A DNA stretch of 60,004 nucleotides from Sphingobacteriia bacterium 24-36-13 (GCA_002281875.1 NCHN01000019.1:1-60004), one strand, 5' to 3'; positions 33,733-43,962 are shown, counted from the stretch's first letter. Notes: generated from the letters alone by a model not told the origin. Made by a program: numbers and translations.

Positions 33733-35079
33733 TTAGATAGTAGTACTAGTTACCCCTTGTCTTCCTTGAACTCTTCCACTATTCATTAATCCATCGTATT
33801 GACGCATTAATAAATAAGTTTCAATTTGTTGCAAAGTATCTAGAACAACTCCAACCATAATTAAAAGTGAAGTACCTCCAAAGAATGTACTGAATCCTTG
33901 TGTAACACCTAATCTTTGAGCAAAACCAGGAAGAATACCTACTAATGCTAAGAATATAGCACCTGGCAATGTAATCTTATCCATAATTGCACCAATATAA
34001 TCTGCAGTTGGTTGGCCTGGTTTTACACCTGGAACAAAACCATTATTGCGTTTTAAATCTTCGGCAATTTGTTTAGGATTAAAAATTAATGCGGTATAAA
34101 GGAACGTGAATCCAATAACCATTACAGAGTATATCAACATATACCATGCATTGCTATGGTCATTAAAGATTTTTACTATTCCAGAAGCAGAATCCAAATT
34201 TGTGAATGAAACCAATGTTGGTAAGAACATAATGGCCTGCGCAAAGATGATTGGCATAACCCCTGCACTATTTACTTTAACAGGCAAGAATTGACGTGCA
34301 CCACCAAATTGTCTGCTTCCAATAATTTGTTTAGCGTAGTTAACAGGTATTTTTCTAACACCTTGTACTAAAATGATTAGCCCCATAATAATGGAAACCA
34401 ATACAGCAATTTCAATCAAGAATATTAATAAACCACCACCACCGCTTACACCTTTGGCACCAAACTCTTGTATAATGCTTTGTGGAAGACGAGCCAAGAT
34501 ACCAACCATGATAATGATAGAAGTACCATTACCTAAGCCTTTATCTTGAATTCTTTCACCTAACCACATTACAAATAAAGTACCAGCAGTTAAAGTAACA
34601 ACAGTAGAAAACCAAAAGAATGGTTTATAAGCTGGTAAGATAGCTTCTGCATAACCAGGACTATTTAAGTAAGCAACATAAGCGCCTGCTTGGAATAGTG
34701 TTACAATTACTGTTAAGTAACGAGTCCACTGGTTAATTTTTTTACGACCGCTCTCACCTTCTTTTTGAACTTTTTGTAATTGAGGAACTAAAATAGTCAT
34801 CAATTGCATAAAAATAGAAGCAGAGATATAAGGCATGATACCTAAAGCAAGAATAGAAGCTTGAGAAAAAGCTCCTCCAGCAAACATATCAAATATACCT
34901 AGCAATCCATTGCTCTTAGCAGAATTGGCAGCAGCTTCAATTTTATTAGGATCAATACCTGGTAAAACGATGTGCGTACCGAAACGATAAGTTAACACCA
35001 ATGCAAGGGTTACGATAATTTTATTTCGTAATTCTTCAATGGTCCAAATATTCCTAAAAGTTTGAACTAATTTTTTCAC
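33733..35079 (-). CDS. secY: Protein translocase subunit SecY
   Basis: The channel subunit of the Sec translocon in the inner membrane. The 448-residue protein has about ten transmembrane helices; recognisable blocks are FDMFAGGAFSQASILALGIMP (helix 2 region, plug nearby), LGNGTSIIIMVGI and the cytoplasmic loop VQGVRKIPVNYAKQ. The start codon is GTG; an in-frame stop four codons upstream of it excludes a longer form, and the sequence begins as other Bacteroidota SecY proteins do (MKKLVQTFRNIW). It is downstream of rplO with a hairpin between. Confidence 0.97.
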   Translation of the reverse strand: MKKLVQTFRNIWTIEELRNKIIVTLALVLTYRFGTHIVLPGIDPNKIEAAANSAKSNGLLGIFDMFAGGAFSQASILALGIMPYISASIFMQLMTILVPQLQKVQKEGESGRKKINQWTRYLTVIVTLFQAGAYVAYLNSPGYAEAILPAYKPFFWFSTVVTLTAGTLFVMWLGERIQDKGLGNGTSIIIMVGILARLPQSIIQEFGAKGVSGGGGLLIFLIEIAVLVSIIMGLIILVQGVRKIPVNYAKQIIGSRQFGGARQFLPVKVNSAGVMPIIFAQAIMFLPTLVSFTNLDSASGIVKIFNDHSNAWYMLIYSVMVIGFTFLYTALIFNPKQIAEDLKRNNGFVPGVKPGQPTADYIGAIMDKITLPGAIFLALVGILPGFAQRLGVTQGFSTFFGGTSLLIMVGVVLDTLQQIETYLLMRQYDGLMNSGRVQGRQGVTSTTI

Positions 35080-35116
35080 TTCACTAAATTAAATGGCGTT
35101 ATAACTTAAAACCAAA

Positions 35117-35137
35117 AGACGCATACTCGATGCGTCT
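35117..35137 (-). terminator. Terminator-like hairpin between rplO and secY
   Basis: AGACGCAT / ATGCGTCT form an 8-bp stem with a 5-nt loop, followed on the minus strand by TTTGGTTTT. It is probably a partial terminator or attenuator, because secY needs transcription from upstream unless it has its own promoter. Confidence 0.65.
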
Positions 35138-35154
35138 GGCAAATTACGTTAAAA

Positions 35155-35604
35155 TTATTTGATAATCTCAACAGTTCCGCCTGCAGCTTCAATAGCAGCT
35201 TTTGCTTTTTCGCTGATGGCGTTAATTTTGAAACTGAGTTTTGTTTTCAGCTCGCCATTACCCAATACTTTAACATTATCTGTACGGCTAATTAAACCAT
35301 TGATATATAAATTCTCTAAAGAGATTTCAGTGAAACCGTATTTCTCTACCAACTGATCTAATTGACCAAGATTAAATACTTTGTATTCAACTCTATTGAT
35401 ATTTTTGAAACCACGCTTTGGTATACGACGCTGAATTGGCATTTGACCACCTTCATGAGCCATTTTACTTTTGTAACCAGCACGGCTTTGTCCACCTTTG
35501 TTACCTTTTGTAGAAGTACCACCTTTACCAGATGCTTCACCACGACCTAATCTTTTTTCTCTTTTTACAGAACCTTCAGCAGGTTTTAAATTGTGTAGTT
35601 TCAT
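35155..35604 (-). CDS. rplO: 50S ribosomal protein L15
   Basis: uL15 (149 aa) is a late 50S assembly protein. The N-terminus MKLHNLKPAEGSVKREKRLG, with RGEASGKGGTSTKGNKG after it, is the family's basic Gly-rich extension, and FKNINRVEYKVFNL belongs to the globular domain. It is separated from rpmD by 122 nt holding a terminator-like fold, which is wide for this operon. Confidence 0.96.
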   Translation of the reverse strand: MKLHNLKPAEGSVKREKRLGRGEASGKGGTSTKGNKGGQSRAGYKSKMAHEGGQMPIQRRIPKRGFKNINRVEYKVFNLGQLDQLVEKYGFTEISLENLYINGLISRTDNVKVLGNGELKTKLSFKINAISEKAKAAIEAAGGTVEIIK

Positions 35605-35662
35605 GTTGATTTGATTTTGAACTTACGGGGTATCACCCCTCGCATTGTTTATAATAAATAAA

Positions 35663-35702
35663 AGTCAGGAGTAAAGATATCCGCATGAAGTGGTATATCC
35701 AA
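35663..35702 (-). terminator. Terminator-like fold between rpmD and rplO
   Basis: On the minus strand AGTCAG and CTGACT close a 28-nt loop that contains a further possible GATAT/ATATC pairing. A TTTTATTTATT tract follows. This is weaker than the secY and fusA terminators. Confidence 0.45.
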
Positions 35703-35726
35703 ACTACTGACTTGAAAATTTCTTAA

Positions 35727-35909
35727 TTAAGCAACTTCTTCAACCTTTACCAAGTGGCTAACTTTGTTAACCATTCCTAGTATTTGTGGAGTAGCTTCTA
35801 CTTCTTTAGAAGCATTCAACTTTTTTAAACCAAGTGCAATAAGCGTTTGCTTTTGGCGCTCAGATCTGTCGATGCCGCTTTTTATTTGAGTGATTTTTAT
35901 CTTTTTCAT
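35727..35909 (-). CDS. rpmD: 50S ribosomal protein L30
   Basis: uL30 (60 aa), the short bacterial form. KITQIKSGIDRSERQKQTL, then IALGLKKLN, matches the family pattern of a beta strand followed by the RxxKQ helix. It starts 5 nt after the rpsE stop in the canonical order rpsE-rpmD-rplO. Confidence 0.94.
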   Translation of the reverse strand: MKKIKITQIKSGIDRSERQKQTLIALGLKKLNASKEVEATPQILGMVNKVSHLVKVEEVA

Positions 35910-35914
35910 AAATA

Positions 35915-36436
35915 TTATCCGTTGAAAACTTTGCTCAATTTGATGTTACGGCCTTTAGCAACCTGAACTGGTTCTCTTAAAAGGCTTAAAGCTTTAATGG
36001 TAGCTTTAACCACGTTATGTGGATTAGCAGAACCAAGGCTCTTAGCAAGTACGTCGGTAATTCCAGCACTTTCTAAAACAGAACGCATGCTGCCTCCCGC
36101 AATTACACCCGCTCCGTGTGCAGCTGGCTTGATTAGTACTTTAGCAGCACCATCTTTTGCCCACTGTTCGTGAGGGATAGTTCCGTGCATAACTGGTACT
36201 TTTACCAAGTTCTTCTTTGCATCTTCAATACCTTTAGCAATTGCTTCTTGTACTTCTTTTGCTTTACCAAGACCTTGACCAACAATACCATTTTCGTTTC
36301 CTACTACTACAAGAGCAGAGAAACTAAATGTACGGCCACCTTTTGTGGTTTTTACCACACGGTTAATAGCAACTACCTTATCTTTCAGTTCGATGTCGCC
36401 ACCCGCTTTTACTTTATTTACGCTTACTTTAGACAT
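35915..36436 (-). CDS. rpsE: 30S ribosomal protein S5
   Basis: uS5 (173 aa), involved in decoding accuracy and mRNA entry. The dsRNA-binding N-domain contains [20 protein letters not shown] and [20 protein letters not shown]. The C-domain contains [20 protein letters not shown] and [20 protein letters not shown], all near-invariant blocks. It is preceded by rplR and followed by rpmD as expected. Confidence 0.97.
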   Translation of the reverse strand: MSKVSVNKVKAGGDIELKDKVVAINRVVKTTKGGRTFSFSALVVVGNENGIVGQGLGKAKEVQEAIAKGIEDAKKNLVKVPVMHGTIPHEQWAKDGAAKVLIKPAAHGAGVIAGGSMRSVLESAGITDVLAKSLGSANPHNVVKATIKALSLLREPVQVAKGRNIKLSKVFNG

Positions 36437-36466
36437 TTATTGAGCGATTAAATTGATGTTAGTAAT

Positions 36467-36817
36467 TTAGAATACCAAGCCACCTTCTCTTGCTCCGTCT
36501 GCAACAGACTTCACACGGCCATGATATAGATTTCCACCTCTGTCGAATACACAATTAGTTAATCCGAGAGCTAATGCTTTTTTTGCTACTGCAGCGCCAA
36601 CCATTTTAGATTTCTCTATTTTAGTTACTTTTTGTGCAGCAATATCCTTATCTCTTGAAGATGCGGCAACAATGGTAACACCATTATCATCATCAATTAA
36701 TTGTGCATAGATTTCGGCATTGCTTCTGAATACAGAAAGACGTGGCTTTACAGCAGTACCAGCAATCTTTTTACGGATGCGATACCTGATTTTCTGCCTT
36801 TGTATTAATTTACCCAT
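36467..36817 (-). CDS. rplR: 50S ribosomal protein L18
   Basis: uL18 (116 aa) binds 5S r[23 protein letters not shown] and [20 protein letters not shown], then EGGL, are the conserved N- and C-terminal blocks. A GGAGG lies upstream but 16 nt from the ATG, too far for a normal Shine-Dalgarno. Confidence 0.96.
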   Translation of the reverse strand: MGKLIQRQKIRYRIRKKIAGTAVKPRLSVFRSNAEIYAQLIDDDNGVTIVAASSRDKDIAAQKVTKIEKSKMVGAAVAKKALALGLTNCVFDRGGNLYHGRVKSVADGAREGGLVF

Positions 36818-36865
36818 TGTTGTTTATTTTATACCTCCGATTCGGCCGGGGGATTGTTAGTTTAA

Positions 36866-37420
36866 TTATTTACCTGCTGATTTACCTGCTTTTCTTCTTA
36901 AGATTTCACCTGCGTATTTAACACCTTTTCCTTTGTATGGCTCAGGCTTACGTAAGCTTCTCAACTTAGCAGCAACCTGTCCAATCAACTGCTTATCAAT
37001 TCCTTCTAAGAATACTTTTGGGTTTTGACCTTTTTCAGTGGTAGTTGAAACTTTAAGTTCACTTGGAATCTCAATAATAATATTGTGAGAATATCCTAAA
37101 GCAAGATCTAATAAATTTCCAGTGTTAGCGGCTTTAAAACCTACCCCTACTAACTCTAATTCTTTTTTATAACCTTCGGTTACACCTTTAACCATATTGT
37201 TCACTAATGAACGGTATAATCCGTGCATAGCGCGATGACGAATTTGATCTGTAGGTCTGGTGAAAACAACTTCACCTTCTTTCACCTCGATAGTGATATC
37301 TCTATCAATATTCTGTGTTAATTGTCCTTTTGGACCTTTAACTGTAAGAACATTCTCCGCACTAACGGTGATTGTTACACCTGCCGGAACTACTACCGGT
37401 TGTTTACCAATTCTAGACAT
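36866..37420 (-). CDS. rplF: 50S ribosomal protein L6
   Basis: uL6 (184 aa) lies near the factor-binding site. Both internal repeats are present: VVVPAGVTITVSAENVLTVK with GPKGQL, and the C-terminal PEPYKGKGVKYAGEILRRKA. Length and order (rpsH-rplF-rplR) are normal. Confidence 0.97.
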   Translation of the reverse strand: MSRIGKQPVVVPAGVTITVSAENVLTVKGPKGQLTQNIDRDITIEVKEGEVVFTRPTDQIRHRAMHGLYRSLVNNMVKGVTEGYKKELELVGVGFKAANTGNLLDLALGYSHNIIIEIPSELKVSTTTEKGQNPKVFLEGIDKQLIGQVAAKLRSLRKPEPYKGKGVKYAGEILRRKAGKSAGK

Positions 37421-37498
37421 AGTCGATTTTTATTTTATTATGAACATTGCTCCGTGTTCAGCCACGACTAAGAGGCTTAATTGTCGGAACGGTTTATT

Positions 37499-37897
37499 TT
37501 AAGAAATATAACACAACACTTCTCCACCAACATTCTGCGCCTTAGCTTGCTTATCGGTTAGAACACCTTTAGATGTACTAAGGATGGCAACACCCAAACC
37601 ATTGATTACTCTTTTGATTTCAGCAGGCTTTGCATATTGACGTAATCCTGGGCGACTAACTCTTTCTAAAGAACGAATTGCTGGAACTTTTGTATTAGGA
37701 TCATACTTTAAAGCGATCTTAATTAAGCCTTGCTTGTTATCGTCTTCGAATTTGTATTTCAAGATATAACCTTGATCATACAAAATCTCTGTTAAACGCT
37801 TCTTCAAATTAGAAGCAGGAATTTCAACCAGTCTATGACCAGCCAACTGAGCATTACGAATTCTAGTTAAGAAGTCTGCTATAGGATCAGTTACCAT
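37499..37897 (-). CDS. rpsH: 30S ribosomal protein S8
   Basis: uS8 (132 aa), a primary 16S rRNA binder and, in Escherichia coli, the spc operon autoregulator. TDPIADFLTRIRNAQLAGH at the start and GLGVAILSTSKGVLTDKQAK at the end are diagnostic. Confidence 0.97.
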   Translation of the reverse strand: MVTDPIADFLTRIRNAQLAGHRLVEIPASNLKKRLTEILYDQGYILKYKFEDDNKQGLIKIALKYDPNTKVPAIRSLERVSRPGLRQYAKPAEIKRVINGLGVAILSTSKGVLTDKQAKAQNVGGEVLCYIS

Positions 37898-37944
37898 ATT
37901 ATTATAATTATACTAGTTCTAAATTTTGTTTATCAAACTGACTA

Positions 37945-38214
37945 CTACCAGCTTGCTTTTTTAACACCTGGAATCATACCGTTTAAAGCCATGTCACGGA
38001 ACATAATCCTTGACAAACCAAAATAACGCATATAACCTTTAGGTCTTCCTGTAAGCTGACAACGGTTCTTTAAACGTACCGGAGAAGCGTTCTTTGGAAG
38101 TAGATCTAATCCTGCGTAGTCACCTGCTGCTTTAAGAGCTGCACGCTTTTCAGCATATTGAGCTACCATTTTCTCGCGCTTTCTTTGTCTGGCTTTGATT
38201 GATTCTTTTGCCAT
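37945..38214 (-). CDS. rpsN: 30S ribosomal protein S14 (zinc-free type)
   Basis: uS14, 89 aa, the long form. The CxxC pairs of the zinc-binding variant are absent, leaving a single Cys in [19 protein letters not shown], with [12 protein letters not shown] following. The order rplE-rpsN-rpsH is canonical. Confidence 0.96.
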   Translation of the reverse strand: MAKESIKARQRKREKMVAQYAEKRAALKAAGDYAGLDLLPKNASPVRLKNRCQLTGRPKGYMRYFGLSRIMFRDMALNGMIPGVKKASW

Positions 38215-38236
38215 AATGTTTTTGTTCTGTGTTTAA

Positions 38237-38806
38237 TTAATCTTTCTTGGTTCCTTTAAACGGCATACCCAATTCTTTCAAAAGCTCGTAAGCTTCTTCA
38301 TTGGTATTTGCAGTTGTTACAAAAGTGATATCTAAACCGGTGATTTTATTTACTTTATCAATATCAATTTCAGGGAAAATGATTTGTTCAGTTACACCTA
38401 AAGTATAGTTACCTCTTCCGTCAAAAGCTTTATCGCTGATTCCTTTAAAGTCACGTACACGAGGCAGTGCTACAGAAACCAATCTGTCAAGGAACTCATA
38501 CATTTTCTCTCCTCTTAAAGTAACGCGAGCACCAATTGGCATACCCTTACGTAACTTAAAGTTAGAAATGTCTTTTTTAGACATAGTAGGAACTGCTTTC
38601 TGACCAGTGATCATATTCAATTCGTCTACTGCTATATCCACTAATTTCTTATCTGTAACCGCTCCATTAACACCACGGTTAATACAGATTTTTTCTAATT
38701 TAGGAGCTTGCATTACAGTAGTGTAAGCAAACTTCTTCATCAACGCAGGTACAACATCTTTGCTGTACTTCGTTGCTAATCTCGGTGTATATTTTGCTGT
38801 ACTCAT
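38237..38806 (-). CDS. rplE: 50S ribosomal protein L5
   Basis: uL5 (189 aa) binds 5S rRNA at the central protuberance. [20 protein letters not shown] and [20 protein letters not shown], then FLDRL, are family blocks. Its ATG overlaps the rplX stop (TAATG). GGAGG lies 10 nt before the ATG, the only well-placed Shine-Dalgarno-like motif I found in the cluster, though it lies inside rplX codons. Confidence 0.97.
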   Translation of the reverse strand: MSTAKYTPRLATKYSKDVVPALMKKFAYTTVMQAPKLEKICINRGVNGAVTDKKLVDIAVDELNMITGQKAVPTMSKKDISNFKLRKGMPIGARVTLRGEKMYEFLDRLVSVALPRVRDFKGISDKAFDGRGNYTLGVTEQIIFPEIDIDKVNKITGLDITFVTTANTNEEAYELLKELGMPFKGTKKD

Positions 38807-39144
38807 TATTTGATTACCTCCCCAGATTTTTTAGATACACGTATTAATTTTCCATTTTCACGGGTACGCTTCACTTTGGTTGGCTCGCCCTTTTTAGCAT
38901 CCCACAACATTACATTGCTGATATTGATAGGGGCTTCTACTTTAACAATACCACCTTTGGTATTTTGAGCAGATGGCTTGGTGTGCTTTGTAACGATATT
39001 CACTCCTTCTACTACTACACGTCCTTTATCTACAATCACTTCCAATACTGTGCGAGGCTTTTTCAAATCCTTGTCATCTCCGGCAATAACCACTACGGAA
39101 TCACCTTTTTTGATGCTGAATTTGGCTTTAAATCTTGTACTCAT
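38806..39144 (-). CDS. rplX: 50S ribosomal protein L24
   Basis: uL24 (112 aa) is an early 50S assembly initiator with a KOW motif: [20 protein letters not shown] near the start, and [20 protein letters not shown] afterwards. It is translationally coupled to rplE through a TAATG overlap. Confidence 0.96.
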   Translation of the reverse strand: MSTRFKAKFSIKKGDSVVVIAGDDKDLKKPRTVLEVIVDKGRVVVEGVNIVTKHTKPSAQNTKGGIVKVEAPINISNVMLWDAKKGEPTKVKRTRENGKLIRVSKKSGEVIK

Positions 39145-39166
39145 TTTATTTAGCTTTTAGCTTTTT

Positions 39167-39535
39167 TTATAATACTTCAGGAGCAAGAGAAATAATTTTC
39201 ATATATCCCTTATCACGCAATTCTCTAGCTACAGGTCCAAAGATACGTGTACCGCGAGGCTCGTCTGAATTGTTCAACAACACAACTGCGTTGTCATCAA
39301 AACGGATATAAGAACCATCTTTTCTGCGAAGTTTGTTTTTAGTACGAACAATAACTGCTTTAGATACTGTTCCTTTTTTAACACCACCTGCAGGGATTGC
39401 GTCTTTTACCGTAACAACAATTTTATCGCCGATCTTAGCATAATCCTGACCGCTATTACCCAGTACCTTAATACAAAGGACTTCTTTAGCGCCACTATTG
39501 TCAGCTACATTTAACCTGCTTTCTTGCTGAATCAT
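39167..39535 (-). CDS. rplN: 50S ribosomal protein L14
   Basis: uL14 (122 aa), at the subunit interface. [20 protein letters not shown] and [20 protein letters not shown], then FGPVARELR, are near-invariant. Confidence 0.98.
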   Translation of the reverse strand: MIQQESRLNVADNSGAKEVLCIKVLGNSGQDYAKIGDKIVVTVKDAIPAGGVKKGTVSKAVIVRTKNKLRRKDGSYIRFDDNAVVLLNNSDEPRGTRIFGPVARELRDKGYMKIISLAPEVL

Positions 39536-39610
39536 TTTATTTAATTTGAAATTTTAAATTTAAGTACAACACCATCTTTTAAGATGAGGTAGTTACTCAA
39601 ATCAATATTA

Positions 39611-39868
39611 TTATTTCGCTTTTTCTACAATTTCAACTAGTCTCCAACGCTTGGTTTTACTAAGCGGACGAGTTTCCATGATCTTCACCACATCACCGAT
39701 GGTGCACTCTCCTTTCTCATCATGAGCATGGAACTTAGTAGTCTTCTTTACGAATTTACCGTAGATAGGGTGTTTTACTTTTCTTTCAACCGCAACAGTG
39801 ATGGTTTTATCCATTTTATCGCTGGTAACGATCCCTGTCCTTGTTTTGCGCAAATTTCTTTCAGCCAT
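39611..39868 (-). CDS. rpsQ: 30S ribosomal protein S17
   Basis: uS17 (85 aa), a primary 16S rRNA binder with an OB fold. [20 protein letters not shown] and [20 protein letters not shown], then [11 protein letters not shown], are diagnostic. Confidence 0.97.
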   Translation of the reverse strand: MAERNLRKTRTGIVTSDKMDKTITVAVERKVKHPIYGKFVKKTTKFHAHDEKGECTIGDVVKIMETRPLSKTKRWRLVEIVEKAK

Positions 39869-39885
39869 TGTGTTTAATTTATGGT

Positions 39886-40101
39886 TTAAATACCCATTTC
39901 TTTTTTCTTCAATTCCGTTTTGATACGGGCGATGTCTCTACGAAGTCCACGAATAGTCATTGGATTTTCTAGTGGAGAGATAGCGTGAGCAAACTCCAAT
40001 TTTTTCAAACGTAGTTCGTCTTCTTGGATTTTTGCTCTAAGATCTGTTACACTGAGATCCTTTAGATTTTTGTTGAATTCGTATGTTTTTTTATTAGCCA
40101 T
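39886..40101 (-). CDS. rpmC: 50S ribosomal protein L29
   Basis: uL29 (71 aa), two antiparallel helices at the exit tunnel. [20 protein letters not shown] and [17 protein letters not shown] match the family. It lies between rplP and rpsQ as usual. Confidence 0.95.
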   Translation of the reverse strand: MANKKTYEFNKNLKDLSVTDLRAKIQEDELRLKKLEFAHAISPLENPMTIRGLRRDIARIKTELKKKEMGI

Positions 40102-40119
40102 TGCAATTTCTTTTTTTGG

Positions 40120-40539
40120 TTATGCTTGCAAATCTCTTCTTACGATGAACTTGGTTGCGATTGGTAATTTTTGTGCTGCAAGACCCATCGCTTCTTTTGC
40201 TACAGCTTCAGTAACACCATCACACTCGAAGATGATACGTCCTGGCTCAACAACAGCAGCCCAATATTCAGGGTTACCTTTACCCTTACCCATTCTCACT
40301 TCAGCAGGCTTATGGGTAATAATTTTGTCAGGGAATACTCTGATCCATACATTTCCCTCACGCTTCATAGCACGGGTCATGGCCTGACGGGCAGATTCGA
40401 TCTGGCGGTTAGTTAACCAGATGGGCTCTAATGCTTTTAAGGCAAATGATCCAAATGATATAGCAGTTCCACGCTTAGCTACTTCGCGAATGCGTCCTTT
40501 CTGCTGTTTCCTATGTTTGCTTCTTTTCGGCTGTAACAT
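40120..40539 (-). CDS. rplP: 50S ribosomal protein L16
   Basis: uL16 (139 aa) contacts the A-site tRNA elbow. [40 protein letters not shown] and [14 protein letters not shown] are characteristic. Confidence 0.97.
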   Translation of the reverse strand: MLQPKRSKHRKQQKGRIREVAKRGTAISFGSFALKALEPIWLTNRQIESARQAMTRAMKREGNVWIRVFPDKIITHKPAEVRMGKGKGNPEYWAAVVEPGRIIFECDGVTEAVAKEAMGLAAQKLPIATKFIVRRDLQA

Positions 40540-40617
40540 TTTTTAGTTTTTTGGTCCACGAATTTGATTCGTAGTTATTTAAAACTTTAGTAATTCTGCA
40601 TTACTAATTTTTGAATA

Positions 40618-41391
40618 TTAGTTTCTGCGTTCTCCTCTTCCACCACCTCTTCTATCGTCTCTTCTGTCTCCGCCACGACCTCTTTCATCTCCACCAGATC
40701 TTTCTCTTCTATCGCTCATATCATTCTTACCACCAACGAAGTTTGGATTCAATTCACGCTTTCCAAGTACTTCACCTTTACAGATCCATACTTTGATACC
40801 AATTTTACCGTAAACAGTTTGAGCAAAAACATTGGCATAATCGATGTCCATACGGAAAGTATGTAATGGAGTACGGCCTTGTTTAAATTCTTCGCTACGA
40901 GCAATCTCAGCACCACCCAAACGACCGCTTAATTTAACCTTGATACCTTCAGCACCCATACGGAGTGTAGAGGCAATGGCCATTTTAGTTGCACGTTTGA
41001 AATTGATACGATTTTCGATTTGACGAGCGATGGTATCTCCTACGATAGTTGCATCTAGTTCCGGACGACGGATTTCCAAAATATTAATTTGAACATCGTC
41101 TTTACCAGTTAACTTCTTCAACTCTTCTTTAATACGATCTACCTCGTTACCACCTTTTCCGATGATAATACCTGGCTTAGAAGTATGAATAGTTATGATC
41201 AATTTACCAAGCGTACGCTCAATAACGATCTTTGCGATTCCACCTTTGTTGATACGGGCACTCAGGTAGGTACGGATCTTATGATCTTCGATCAGTTTGG
41301 ATGCGTAGTCTTTTTTACTACCATACCAGTTACTGTCCCATCCGCGGATGATGCCTAACCTGTTACCAATTGGATTTGCTTTCTGACCCAT
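40618..41391 (-). CDS. rpsC: 30S ribosomal protein S3 with Arg/Gly-rich tail
   Basis: uS3 (257 aa) lines the mRNA entry tunnel. [20 protein letters not shown] begins the protein, the KH domain shows [20 protein letters not shown], and the C-domain [20 protein letters not shown]. The last about 30 residues (from MSDRRERS to the end) are almost entirely Arg, Gly, Asp and Glu, a disordered extension making it longer than E. coli S3. Confidence 0.97.
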   Translation of the reverse strand: MGQKANPIGNRLGIIRGWDSNWYGSKKDYASKLIEDHKIRTYLSARINKGGIAKIVIERTLGKLIITIHTSKPGIIIGKGGNEVDRIKEELKKLTGKDDVQINILEIRRPELDATIVGDTIARQIENRINFKRATKMAIASTLRMGAEGIKVKLSGRLGGAEIARSEEFKQGRTPLHTFRMDIDYANVFAQTVYGKIGIKVWICKGEVLGKRELNPNFVGGKNDMSDRRERSGGDERGRGGDRRDDRRGGGRGERRN

Positions 41392-41403
41392 ATAATGGTT
41401 TTA

Positions 41404-41751
41404 CTAATTAGTTTTAGAATCTACGATTAATGTTACATGGTTGCTGCGCTTACGTACTTTGTAGCCACGGCCTTGTGGTGCAGGGCGCATACGCTTTAAT
41501 ACTCTACCGCCATCAACGAATACGGTCTTTACAACCAGACTGCTGTCTGCAGCATTTGATCCGCTGTTTTTCTGCTCCCAGTTACTGATAGCACTCTTCA
41601 ACAGTTTTGCCAATGGAGTGGCATTGTGCTGAGGATGATGTTCCAGAATAGCCAGGGCTTTCTCCACTTCCATTCCACGGATCACATCGGCTAACAGGCG
41701 CATTTTACGCGGACCTGTTGGATAATTGTTCAGTTTAGCTACTGCTTCCAT
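41404..41751 (-). CDS. rplV: 50S ribosomal protein L22
   Basis: uL22 (115 aa); its hairpin lines the exit tunnel. [20 protein letters not shown] and the tunnel loop [20 protein letters not shown] are diagnostic. Confidence 0.97.
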   Translation of the reverse strand: MEAVAKLNNYPTGPRKMRLLADVIRGMEVEKALAILEHHPQHNATPLAKLLKSAISNWEQKNSGSNAADSSLVVKTVFVDGGRVLKRMRPAPQGRGYKVRKRSNHVTLIVDSKTN

Positions 41752-41790
41752 TTCTTTTTTTGTTTGATGTATGGGTGTTATCCCCTACAG

Positions 41791-42060
41791 TTATTTTTTA
41801 GTTCCTGCGTGTCCTCTGAAGTTTCTAGTAGGGGCAAATTCACCTAATTTGTGACCTACCATGAATTCTGTTACGTAAACAGGGATGAACTTATTTCCGT
41901 TGTGCACGGCAAAAGTGTGTCCAACAAAATCAGGTGTGATTGTGCTGCGACGACTCCAAGTTTTGATAACGTTTCTCTTTACTTTTCCGTCGTTAATAGC
42001 AACTACTTTACCTTCTAAGTTAGCATCTACGTAAGGACCTTTTTTAATCGAACGACCCAT
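41791..42060 (-). CDS. rpsS: 30S ribosomal protein S19
   Basis: uS19 (89 aa), in the head of the 30S subunit. [19 protein letters not shown] and the C-terminal [20 protein letters not shown] are near-universal. Confidence 0.98.
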   Translation of the reverse strand: MGRSIKKGPYVDANLEGKVVAINDGKVKRNVIKTWSRRSTITPDFVGHTFAVHNGNKFIPVYVTEFMVGHKLGEFAPTRNFRGHAGTKK

Positions 42061-42116
42061 AATTATTTGAGTTTACTGGTCTATTAGTTTATTTATTTAT
42101 TTTGACTGGTTGGTTA

Positions 42117-42956
42117 TTACTTAGCCAGTTTTTTACCATTTCTGCGTTGGATGATTAGCTTATCGCTACCCTTTCCTTTTGTACGAGTCTTCTCACCTTT
42201 TGCATACTTACCTGTTCTGCTACGTGGGTGACCACCAGAAGCTCTACCTTCACCACCACCCATCGGGTGATCTACTGGGTTCATGGCAACACCTCTTACA
42301 CGTGGACGAATACCTTTCCAACGGTTTTTACCCGCTTTACCTGCTGTTTCTAAGTTATGATCGCTGTTTGAAACAACACCAACGGTTGCATAACAGTTAA
42401 TCAACACTTTTCTCAATTCACCAGAAGGCATTTTAAGTACAGCGTACTTTTCTTCCTTATTGGCTAATTGTGCAGAAGCACCAGCACTTCTTACCATCTT
42501 ACCACCTTGACCAGGTTGTAATTCAATGTTGTGGATAGTAGTACCCAATGGCATATTTTTCATAGCCAATGAATTACCCAACTCAGGAGCAACTGCATCA
42601 CCTGCAATTACTGTTTGACCAACTTGAATTCCTTGTGGAGCAATGATGTAACGCTTTTCTCCATCGGTATACTGAACCAATGCAATAAATGCAGTACGGT
42701 TTGGATCGTATTCAATAGATACTACGGTTGCAGCGATATCTCTTTTGTTACGTTTGAAATCGATGATACGATAATGTTGCTTATTACCACCGCCCATGTA
42801 ACGCATAACTCTACGACCTTGGAAGTTACGACCAGCAGTATTTTTTTGAGGCTCTAACAAGCTCTTCTCAGGCTTATTAGTAGTGATCTCAGCATAAGCA
42901 TTACCAATTCTCCAACGTGTTCCTGCTGTGATTGGTTTGTACTTTTTTAGTGCCAT
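42117..42956 (-). CDS. rplB: 50S ribosomal protein L2
   Basis: uL2 (279 aa), essential for peptidyl transferase assembly. [20 protein letters not shown] and the invariant [20 protein letters not shown] are visible, the latter holding the functional His. Confidence 0.98.
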   Translation of the reverse strand: MALKKYKPITAGTRWRIGNAYAEITTNKPEKSLLEPQKNTAGRNFQGRRVMRYMGGGNKQHYRIIDFKRNKRDIAATVVSIEYDPNRTAFIALVQYTDGEKRYIIAPQGIQVGQTVIAGDAVAPELGNSLAMKNMPLGTTIHNIELQPGQGGKMVRSAGASAQLANKEEKYAVLKMPSGELRKVLINCYATVGVVSNSDHNLETAGKAGKNRWKGIRPRVRGVAMNPVDHPMGGGEGRASGGHPRSRTGKYAKGEKTRTKGKGSDKLIIQRRNGKKLAK

Positions 42957-43000
42957 TGTTTATTTTTTTTGTGCGGATTTTTCAGCTCCGCTGCTATAAA

Positions 43001-43300
43001 TTAAATATTTGCGTAAAGATCAATTGTTTCACCTTCTGCTACAGTAACAAATGCTTTCTTGTATGCAGACTTCATCCCCTGAATAAAACCAGCTTTTGTA
43101 TAGCGAGCTTTATTTTTTCCAGGAGCAACTGCAGTATTAACATCTACTACATTTACACCATAGAAATCTTCAATTGCTTTCTTAATCTCTAACTTGTTAG
43201 CCTTACGGTTTACTTTAAAAGCATATCTTCTCAACGTATCCTGTTGTGCGTTTGCTTTCTCAGTTAAGATTGGCTTTATTAAAATTTCTGACTGTCTCAT
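43001..43300 (-). CDS. rplW: 50S ribosomal protein L23
   Basis: uL23 (99 aa), the exit-site docking protein for trigger factor and SRP. ILIKPILTEKANAQQ and the VNRKANKLEIKKAIEDFYGV helix match the family. Confidence 0.96.
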   Translation of the reverse strand: MRQSEILIKPILTEKANAQQDTLRRYAFKVNRKANKLEIKKAIEDFYGVNVVDVNTAVAPGKNKARYTKAGFIQGMKSAYKKAFVTVAEGETIDLYANI

Positions 43301-43326
43301 TTTGTATGATTGAAACGTTACTTAAA

Positions 43327-43962
43327 TTAAGCTACTGCTTCTTCTTCTTCGTTAAAGATATTCACAGTGTTCTCTGTTATTACTAATACATCTGCGTTCA
43401 TGATTTCGTAAGTATTGATGTCGGCCAACAATGTGCTAGCAACATTTGGTACGTTACGAGTGCTTAAATACAGATTGTCGTTGTATTCTGGTAAAACGAT
43501 AAGCGCTTTCTTGTCAGCAACTTTAAGGTTACCCATAATATCAACCAATTGTTTGGTTTTTGGTGCATCCATCTTTATTTCTTCTACTACGATGATTGCA
43601 CTTTCTTTTGCTTTATGACTTAAAGCAGAAATCTTAGCCAAATCTTTTACTTTACGATTCAACTTGAAATCGTAAGCGTGAGGTTTTGGTCCGAAGATAG
43701 TACCACCACCCTTGTATAAAGGGTTACGGATATTACCTTTACGAGAACCACCGGTTCCTTTTTGCTTGTGTAACTTGCGGCTAGCACCTTGTACTTCAGC
43801 GCGAGTTTTAACTTTGTGCGTTCCAGAACGACGTGCGGCTAAGTATTGCTTAACAGCTAGATAGATAACGTGGTTGTTTGGTTCAATACCAAAGATTTCC
43901 TGTGGTAATTCAACCGTTCTACCGGTTTTCTGTCCTTTTATATCTAATACATCTACTTGCAT
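43327..43962 (-). CDS. rplD: 50S ribosomal protein L4
   Basis: uL4 (211 aa). The tunnel loop region is QGASRKLHKQKGTGGSRKGN, followed by FGPKPHAYDFKLNRKVK. In E. coli L4 represses the S10 operon through its leader, which makes the structured gap upstream of rplC relevant. The C-terminus is acidic (FNEEEEAVA). Confidence 0.97.
   Translation of the reverse strand: MQVDVLDIKGQKTGRTVELPQEIFGIEPNNHVIYLAVKQYLAARRSGTHKVKTRAEVQGASRKLHKQKGTGGSRKGNIRNPLYKGGGTIFGPKPHAYDFKLNRKVKDLAKISALSHKAKESAIIVVEEIKMDAPKTKQLVDIMGNLKVADKKALIVLPEYNDNLYLSTRNVPNVASTLLADINTYEIMNADVLVITENTVNIFNEEEEAVA

Noticed and set aside
35358-35550. Overlapping frames on both strands inside rplO
   Set aside because: They are shadows of a well-supported ribosomal protein gene; no start context or homology argues for them.
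39575-39595. CATCTTTTAAGATG dyad in the rplN-rpsQ gap
   Set aside because: Short stem, no T-tract and A/T-rich surroundings; expected by chance.
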